This document shows, piece by piece, positions 56,537-61,882 of a stretch of DNA of 61,882 nt; within the stretch, counting starts at the first letter, position 1, and each line of letters starts with the position of its first letter. A model generated the notes under the pieces. That model was given only the letters and a program-made list of their open reading frames with translations. It did no database searches and was not told the DNA's origin. This DNA comes from an uncultured beta proteobacterium (GTDB lineage: Bacteria; Pseudomonadota; Gammaproteobacteria; Burkholderiales; Burkholderiaceae_C): the NCBI GenBank assembly GCA_903853895.1, contig CAINUX010000120.1:1-61882 (forward strand). Reading direction: 5' to 3'. Position numbers and translations under genes: made by a program.

Positions 56537-57574
56537 ATGGCTTTTGTTTCCCTTCGCCAAGTGCTGGACCACGCCGCCGACAACGGCTACGGCGTACCGG
56601 CTTTCAACGTCAACAACCTGGAGCAGATCATCGCCATCATGGAGGCCGCGCAGGAGACCAACAGCCCGGTCATCCTGCAAGCCTCCGCCGGTGCCCGCAA
56701 ATATGCCGGCGAAGCCTACCTGCGACACATGATGTTGGCGGCGGTGGAGTCGCACCCCGACATTCCGGTGGTCGTGCACCAGGACCACGGCACCTCGGCG
56801 GCGGTGTGCCAGCAGTCCATCCGCTCCGGCTTTACCAGCGTGATGATGGATGGCTCGCTGATGAGTGATGGCAAAACCCCGTCAACCTATGAGTACAACG
56901 TCGACATCACCCGCCTGGTGTGCCAGATGTCGCACCCCATTGGCGTGTCGGTCGAAGGCGAACTCGGCTGCCTGGGCAGCCTGGAAACCGGTGACGCGGG
57001 CGAGGAGGACGGCATTGGCGCCGAAGGCAAACTGAGCCACGACCAGATGCTGACCGACCCGGTGCAGGCCAAGGACTTTGTCGAGAAGACCGGCGTTGAT
57101 GCACTGGCCATTGCCATTGGCACCAGCCACGGCGCCTACAAATTCACCCGCAAGCCCACTGGTGACATCCTGGCCATCGACCGCATTGCGGCCATCCACG
57201 CCCAAATTCCCAACACCCATCTGGTGATGCATGGATCGAGCAGCGTGCCGCAGGAGTGGCTTGCCATCATTCGCCAGTTTGGTGGCGACATTAAGGAAAC
57301 CTATGGCGTGCCGGTGGAAGAAATCCAGCGCGGCATCCAGAGCGGCGTGCGCAAGATCAACATCGACACCGACATCCGCCTGGCCATGACCGGCGCCATG
57401 CGCCAGGTCTTCGCCCAGCAACCCAGCGAATTCGACCCGCGCAAGGCGCTGGTGGCGGCCAAGAATGCGGCGCGCGGCATTGTGAAGGCACGCTTTGAGG
57501 CTTTTGGGTGTGCCGGGCAGGGCAGCAAGATCAAGCCAGTGTCTCTGGAGGCGATGGCCAAACGCTACGCCTGA
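56537..57574 (+). CDS. cbbA: Fructose-bisphosphate aldolase class II
   Basis: This is a zinc-dependent aldolase that also makes sedoheptulose-1,7-bisphosphate in the Calvin cycle. The 345-residue protein has [14 protein letters not shown], the metal-binding VVHQDHGTS (about 75-83), [18 protein letters not shown] near 195, [10 protein letters not shown] and [21 protein letters not shown] precedes the ATG. It is the last gene of the cbb operon. A small CGCCTG/CAGGCG hairpin spans its stop but lacks a T-run. Confidence 0.96.
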   Translation: MAFVSLRQVLDHAADNGYGVPAFNVNNLEQIIAIMEAAQETNSPVILQASAGARKYAGEAYLRHMMLAAVESHPDIPVVVHQDHGTSAAVCQQSIRSGFTSVMMDGSLMSDGKTPSTYEYNVDITRLVCQMSHPIGVSVEGELGCLGSLETGDAGEEDGIGAEGKLSHDQMLTDPVQAKDFVEKTGVDALAIAIGTSHGAYKFTRKPTGDILAIDRIAAIHAQIPNTHLVMHGSSSVPQEWLAIIRQFGGDIKETYGVPVEEIQRGIQSGVRKINIDTDIRLAMTGAMRQVFAQQPSEFDPRKALVAAKNAARGIVKARFEAFGCAGQGSKIKPVSLEAMAKRYA

Positions 57575-57606
57575 CCCACAGGCGCAAAACGCTGGACAAT
57601 ATCGGT

Positions 57607-57999
57607 ATGAAACACCTTCTACCGAAAGAATCCTGGGACCTGCTGCAACAACAGCCAGAGGCGCTATTTGTCGACGTGCGTATGGAAATTGAAGCGCGCT
57701 ATGTGGGCTACCCACCGGGGGCGGTCAACATTCCGTGGTTCGAGTTTCCGGTCATGAAGCCCGACGCTGCCCAGTTCGTTGCGGCCGTGTCGGCCAAAAC
57801 CACCAGCCTGAATCAAACCATTGTGCTGATTTGTCGCAGCGGCGAGCGCACCATCGACGCCGGTATCGCACTGGAAAAGGCGGGTTTTACCAACGTGGTA
57901 AATGTGCTGGAAGGTTTTGAGGGCGACCGCGATGACAACGGCCAACGCTCCACCGAGAGCGGCTGGCGGTTTGATGGTCTGCCGTGGACGCAGTCTTAG
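57607..57999 (+). CDS. Soluble rhodanese-domain protein
   Basis: The 130-residue single-domain rhodanese has LFVDVRMEIEARYVGYPPGAVNIPW and the active loop ICRSGERT with C76. No signal peptide or membrane helix is seen, so it should act in the cytoplasm as a sulfurtransferase. It lies 32 bp after cbbA and converges with the sulfide:quinone reductase gene 16 bp away. This pairing suggests that it receives persulfide sulfur produced by that enzyme. Confidence 0.9.
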   Translation: MKHLLPKESWDLLQQQPEALFVDVRMEIEARYVGYPPGAVNIPWFEFPVMKPDAAQFVAAVSAKTTSLNQTIVLICRSGERTIDAGIALEKAGFTNVVNVLEGFEGDRDDNGQRSTESGWRFDGLPWTQS

Positions 58000-58015
58000 A
58001 AAGACCGGTGGCGCT

Positions 58016-59293
<1,278 letters not shown>

Positions 59294-59325
59294 CTATTTC
59301 CTGTTCTGGGTGGGGTCGAAAGGGC

Positions 59326-60669
59326 CTAAAAACGATGCGTGTACATCAGTTGCAGGTTGGTCTGGCCATGGGCAATGGTGACGCCGGTGCCACTGGTGAC
59401 GCTGGTACTCGGCGCAACGGTCAAAGCGGCATTCAACGTATCGGTGGGTGAAGCCTGGTATGCGAATCCCAGGGTCGCATGGTTCTTCACGGTTGCCGGG
59501 AACAAGGGGTTCACGGTGGCATCGGGAATAGGGTTGTCTGCCAGGTTCAAGCCGGCGCGCACAGTGAGTTGTTCATTGGCTTTCCATGCCAGGCCCAGAC
59601 TCAACACGGTTTGGTCCTTCCAGTTCTGTGGCAGCTCAAAACTGACCGAGCCGCCCATGCCGGCGCTGTCAAAACGCATCTTGAAGCCTTTCATGACCTC
59701 GGCCCAGGCTATGGATTTGATGTCCGCGGCCAGCATCAGGTTGGGTTGCACCTGCCAGCTACCACCCACAGCCAGTACGGCCGGCATCTGGAAGTTGATG
59801 ACCGTGATGCGACCGGCGTCCACAAAGGTCGCGGTGCTGGCGCCACCGGGGTTTGCCGTCATGCTGGCGGAACTGGCGTTGGTCTTCATGTCGTCCAGCG
59901 CGGACTTGAGGCGATAAGACGCGCCCAGGGTGACGTCTTGGTTGACCTTGACGGTTCCTCCGAACTTGGCACCCCAGCCGGTGGCCTTGGCGGCGCCAGT
60001 GAACTTGTTGTCATCGGTGAAATTGAGGCGTGCCCAGGTGGCCGAGTTCAGCGCACCGGCGCCAATGGCACCGCCCAACTGTCCTGTGCCGCCCGTCACC
60101 ATGCTGCCCAACTGCATGGGGGTGGCAGCCATCTGCATGTCGAGCCCGGACCACATGTAGTCGACGGTCGCGCCCACCGTCACATTGGGGTTGACCTGGT
60201 AGGCCAATGGAATGATGACGTTGCCCACGCTCAGCTCGGAGCGAACGGGCTCGCCTGAGCCCATGGCCATGAAGGTGTTGGCCGCGTATTCCGTGCCCAT
60301 GCCGCCCTGAGCGAACATGCCGACGCCATACGTCAAGGCACCGGAACGGCGGGTATAGCCGACTGCAGGCATGGTGTAAGCCGTGCCGCCGGACTGTGCT
60401 TCGGGCATACCCGGCACGCTGCTCGTCACTTTGGGGCCGAGGAAACCCAGGGCGATGTCCAGGCGCGCCTCTGCAGAACCAAGAGCCAGGGTGGCCGGGT
60501 TTTGGGCCATGGCCGCCGTGCCATGGTCGAAGGCCTGGGAGGCGCCCCCCATGCCGGTAGAGATGGGGCCATAGCCTTCCATCAACATGCCGTTGGTGGC
60601 ATGGGCGGAGCCAGCGGCTAGCAGAGCGCACAGCGGTGTCAGAGCAAAAAAGTTCTTCGAAATGTTCAT
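59326..60669 (-). CDS. FadL/OmpP1-family outer-membrane channel
   Basis: FadL-type beta-barrels take hydrophobic compounds such as long-chain fatty acids or aromatics across the outer membrane. The 447-residue precursor has a signal peptide of 24 residues (ending GSAHA). It is followed by the family N-terminus TNGMLMEGYGPISTGMGGAS, which plugs the barrel, and it ends LQLMYTHRF with the aromatic C-terminal residue of barrels. CGGAGA precedes the ATG at 60669. It may serve the fatty-acid module or a neighbouring process. Confidence 0.9.
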   Translation of the reverse strand: MNISKNFFALTPLCALLAAGSAHATNGMLMEGYGPISTGMGGASQAFDHGTAAMAQNPATLALGSAEARLDIALGFLGPKVTSSVPGMPEAQSGGTAYTMPAVGYTRRSGALTYGVGMFAQGGMGTEYAANTFMAMGSGEPVRSELSVGNVIIPLAYQVNPNVTVGATVDYMWSGLDMQMAATPMQLGSMVTGGTGQLGGAIGAGALNSATWARLNFTDDNKFTGAAKATGWGAKFGGTVKVNQDVTLGASYRLKSALDDMKTNASSASMTANPGGASTATFVDAGRITVINFQMPAVLAVGGSWQVQPNLMLAADIKSIAWAEVMKGFKMRFDSAGMGGSVSFELPQNWKDQTVLSLGLAWKANEQLTVRAGLNLADNPIPDATVNPLFPATVKNHATLGFAYQASPTDTLNAALTVAPSTSVTSGTGVTIAHGQTNLQLMYTHRF

Positions 60670-60750
60670 GGTTGTCTCCGGTTTTTTAGTGGTGAACGAG
60701 GGCTGGGGATTCAAGGGGGATAGAAGAGCGGATAGAAGAGGGGACAGGGG

Positions 60751-61401
60751 TTACCAGAAAGCCAACAGGCGGCCTTTGACGACTTTGGATTCGATGCGTT
60801 TGAGCGGGCTGTCGCCGTGTCGGATGCAGTCGCCGCTCTTGGCATCAAACGCCCACTGGTGTTTGGGGCAGGTCAACGTAGTGCCCTGGAGTGCCAGTTC
60901 GGGTATGTTGGTGCTCTGGTGCGGGCAGCGGCTGTCAAAGACGGAGATCTTCCTTTTCTCACGGTAGATGAACAAGCCCATGCCATCGCACTCGGTGCGC
61001 TGCACATCGCCATCCCGCACGGCGGTGCTGGCCATCACGTCATGCCAACGGGCGGGCTCGGCAGCAGTTACGGGGGCCTGGCCAGGCATGGCTGTGTCTT
61101 GAAACTCGGGCAGTTTCATGTCCAGAATGACGTCGACTGCCCAGATGATTTTTGCCAGGCCGAGCGCCGGAAAGGCCATCAGCAGCGCGTCCAGGACCTC
61201 GACCGATGTGCAACCCTCGCGCAGGGCGCGGCGCAGGTACTGGCGCAGACCCCGGTCGGTCTGGGCGTGCACCTTGGTAATGACCGAGATCAGGTTCCTC
61301 GTCTTGGGGTCCAGGTGCTTGCCGGCATCCTTCAGGAAGGCAAAGTAGTGGCCCAACGCGTCGGGGCGGGCTTTGAGCAGGTAATTCAGTGCGTCGCTCA
61401 T
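60751..61401 (-). CDS. Fusion of carboxymuconolactone-decarboxylase-like and Rieske domains
   Basis: The 216-residue protein joins two domains. Residues about 1-95 resemble the AhpD/CMD helical fold (PKTRNLISVITKVHAQTDRGLRQYLRRALREGCTSVEVLDAL), but only one cysteine, C64, is present where AhpD uses a CxxC pair. Residues about 115-216 form a Rieske [2Fe-2S] domain with ligands C159 and H161 in RCPHQ and C178 and H181 in TCPKHQ. This is a small ferredoxin-like electron carrier attached to an oligomerising or redox domain. The partner is unknown. It lies between the FadL-type porin and a stress protein, on the same strand. Confidence 0.82.
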   Translation of the reverse strand: MSDALNYLLKARPDALGHYFAFLKDAGKHLDPKTRNLISVITKVHAQTDRGLRQYLRRALREGCTSVEVLDALLMAFPALGLAKIIWAVDVILDMKLPEFQDTAMPGQAPVTAAEPARWHDVMASTAVRDGDVQRTECDGMGLFIYREKRKISVFDSRCPHQSTNIPELALQGTTLTCPKHQWAFDAKSGDCIRHGDSPLKRIESKVVKGRLLAFW

Positions 61402-61421
61402 GAGGTGTGAATGGTGGGTGG

Positions 61422-61882
61422 TTAGAAATGCAGGACCAGCACGGGGTACTCGGACAGACCCATGACTTTTTGCGCCACGCCGCCCACCAGTGCGCGGCCG
61501 ATGCGGCTGTCGCCGCGGCTACCTATGACGATCAAGTCAGAGTCGCTGGTTTCTCGCGCTGCCAATATTTCGGTGAAGGGTTTGCCGACGCGCACCTCGC
61601 CTTGCGCCGCCACACCTTCGTGGTGCGCTTGTTCCACCAGTTGCGTGACACAAGCCTGTGCCTGGGCACGCAGTCCAACGGCCGCGACAACACTGACGAT
61701 GTGCAGAGGCAGTCCACACTGGGCCGCGACTCCTGCCGCAACGGCAACGCTGGGGCGTCCGTCTTCGGTGTGATCGACTGCCACGAGCACTCGTCTGCTC
61801 CACATGCTGGACTCGGGCGGCACGATCAATACATGGCAGGGTGCGTGTGCCACCACTTTGCTGACCATTTCACCGACCAGCA
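61422..61882 (-). CDS. Tandem universal stress protein, 5' end cut by the window
   Basis: The frame is open to the window edge, so the start is missing. The visible 153 residues hold the end of one UspA domain (VSKVVAHAPCHVLIVPPES) followed by a full second UspA domain. The second domain begins RRVLVAVDHTEDG and carries IVIGSRGDSRIGRALVGGVAQKVM, close to the ATP-binding G-2x-G-9x-G pattern, and ends PVLVLHF. It is therefore a two-domain UspA protein. Its role would be stress survival, with ATP binding plausible. Confidence 0.85.
   Translation of the reverse strand, partial: LVGEMVSKVVAHAPCHVLIVPPESSMWSRRVLVAVDHTEDGRPSVAVAAGVAAQCGLPLHIVSVVAAVGLRAQAQACVTQLVEQAHHEGVAAQGEVRVGKPFTEILAARETSDSDLIVIGSRGDSRIGRALVGGVAQKVMGLSEYPVLVLHF

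Noticed and set aside
57570..57586. CGCCTG/CAGGCG hairpin at the cbbA stop as the cbb operon terminator
   Set aside because: No T-run follows, and a rhodanese gene starts 20 bp later on the same strand, so read-through is more likely.
60693..60706. AACGAGGGCTGGGG upstream of the FadL-type gene resembles the right end of the interspersed element
   Set aside because: There is no preceding GCTAT/ATAGC stem and the A-G-G-C end is lost, so it was not counted as a ninth copy.

Overview
The window reads as chromosomal DNA of a facultatively autotrophic betaproteobacterium, most likely a Rhodoferax-like member of the Comamonadaceae. This is an inference from gene content: a form II RuBisCO with cbbQ and cbbO, a betaproteobacterial cbb operon order, fatty-acid oxidation genes beside a Liv-type transporter, and sulfide-oxidation genes. 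No rRNA, tRNA, CRISPR array, transposase or phage gene was seen. Nearly all of the sequence is densely packed protein-coding DNA.

Layout. 1-178 is the 3' end of a protein with a calcium-binding-type repeat. 294-9960 is a complete glycogen locus, glgP-glgB-glgX on the minus strand and glgC-glgA divergent on the plus strand. 9969-14010 holds unrelated housekeeping or unknown genes: a CoA-transferase, a DEDDh exonuclease, a MOSC protein, a small membrane protein and an acetyltransferase. 14126-21638 is a minus-strand stretch with rlhA, an FAH-family hydrolase, a secreted PPIase, bolA, yciB, msrB, selO and a Crp/Fnr regulator. 21773-32134 is a lipid or organic-acid module: acyl-CoA ligase, a five-gene Liv-type ABC transporter, a FadB-like fusion enzyme and a thiolase. 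32507-39570 is a sulfur island: DsrE-like protein, two c-type cytochromes, FccB flavoprotein, a YeeE/TsuA transporter, two near-duplicate SoxH-like metallohydrolases, a thioredoxin-like protein, and CsoR-family and ArsR-family repressors with paired cysteines. A chemotaxis receptor follows. 41248-57574 is the Calvin-cycle region: cbbM-cbbQ-cbbO on the minus strand, then a hydrolase-thioesterase-rhodanese operon, then cbbR divergent from cbbY-E-F-P-T-Z-K-A. 57607 to the end holds a rhodanese, sulfide:quinone reductase, a FadL-type porin, a CMD-Rieske fusion and a universal stress protein cut by the window edge.

How it fits together. Sulfide oxidation by SQR and flavocytochrome c would supply electrons. 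The cbb genes would fix CO2 through a form II RuBisCO with its CbbQO activase. The glycogen genes would store surplus carbon, and the fatty-acid module would support heterotrophic growth.

Most notable signals. (1) A roughly 50-bp interspersed element is present in eight copies. Two lie in frame inside rlhA and selO, and two supply the 3' ends and stop codons of cbbF and cbbZ. (2) A CsoR/CstR-type operator lies just upstream of a rhodanese-containing operon about 8 kb from an unusual CsoR-family repressor. (3) The ABC transporter appears to have one canonical and one degenerate ATP site. (4) Twin metallohydrolases flank two candidate persulfide sensors. (5) A perfect inverted repeat lies in the cbbR-cbbY control region.
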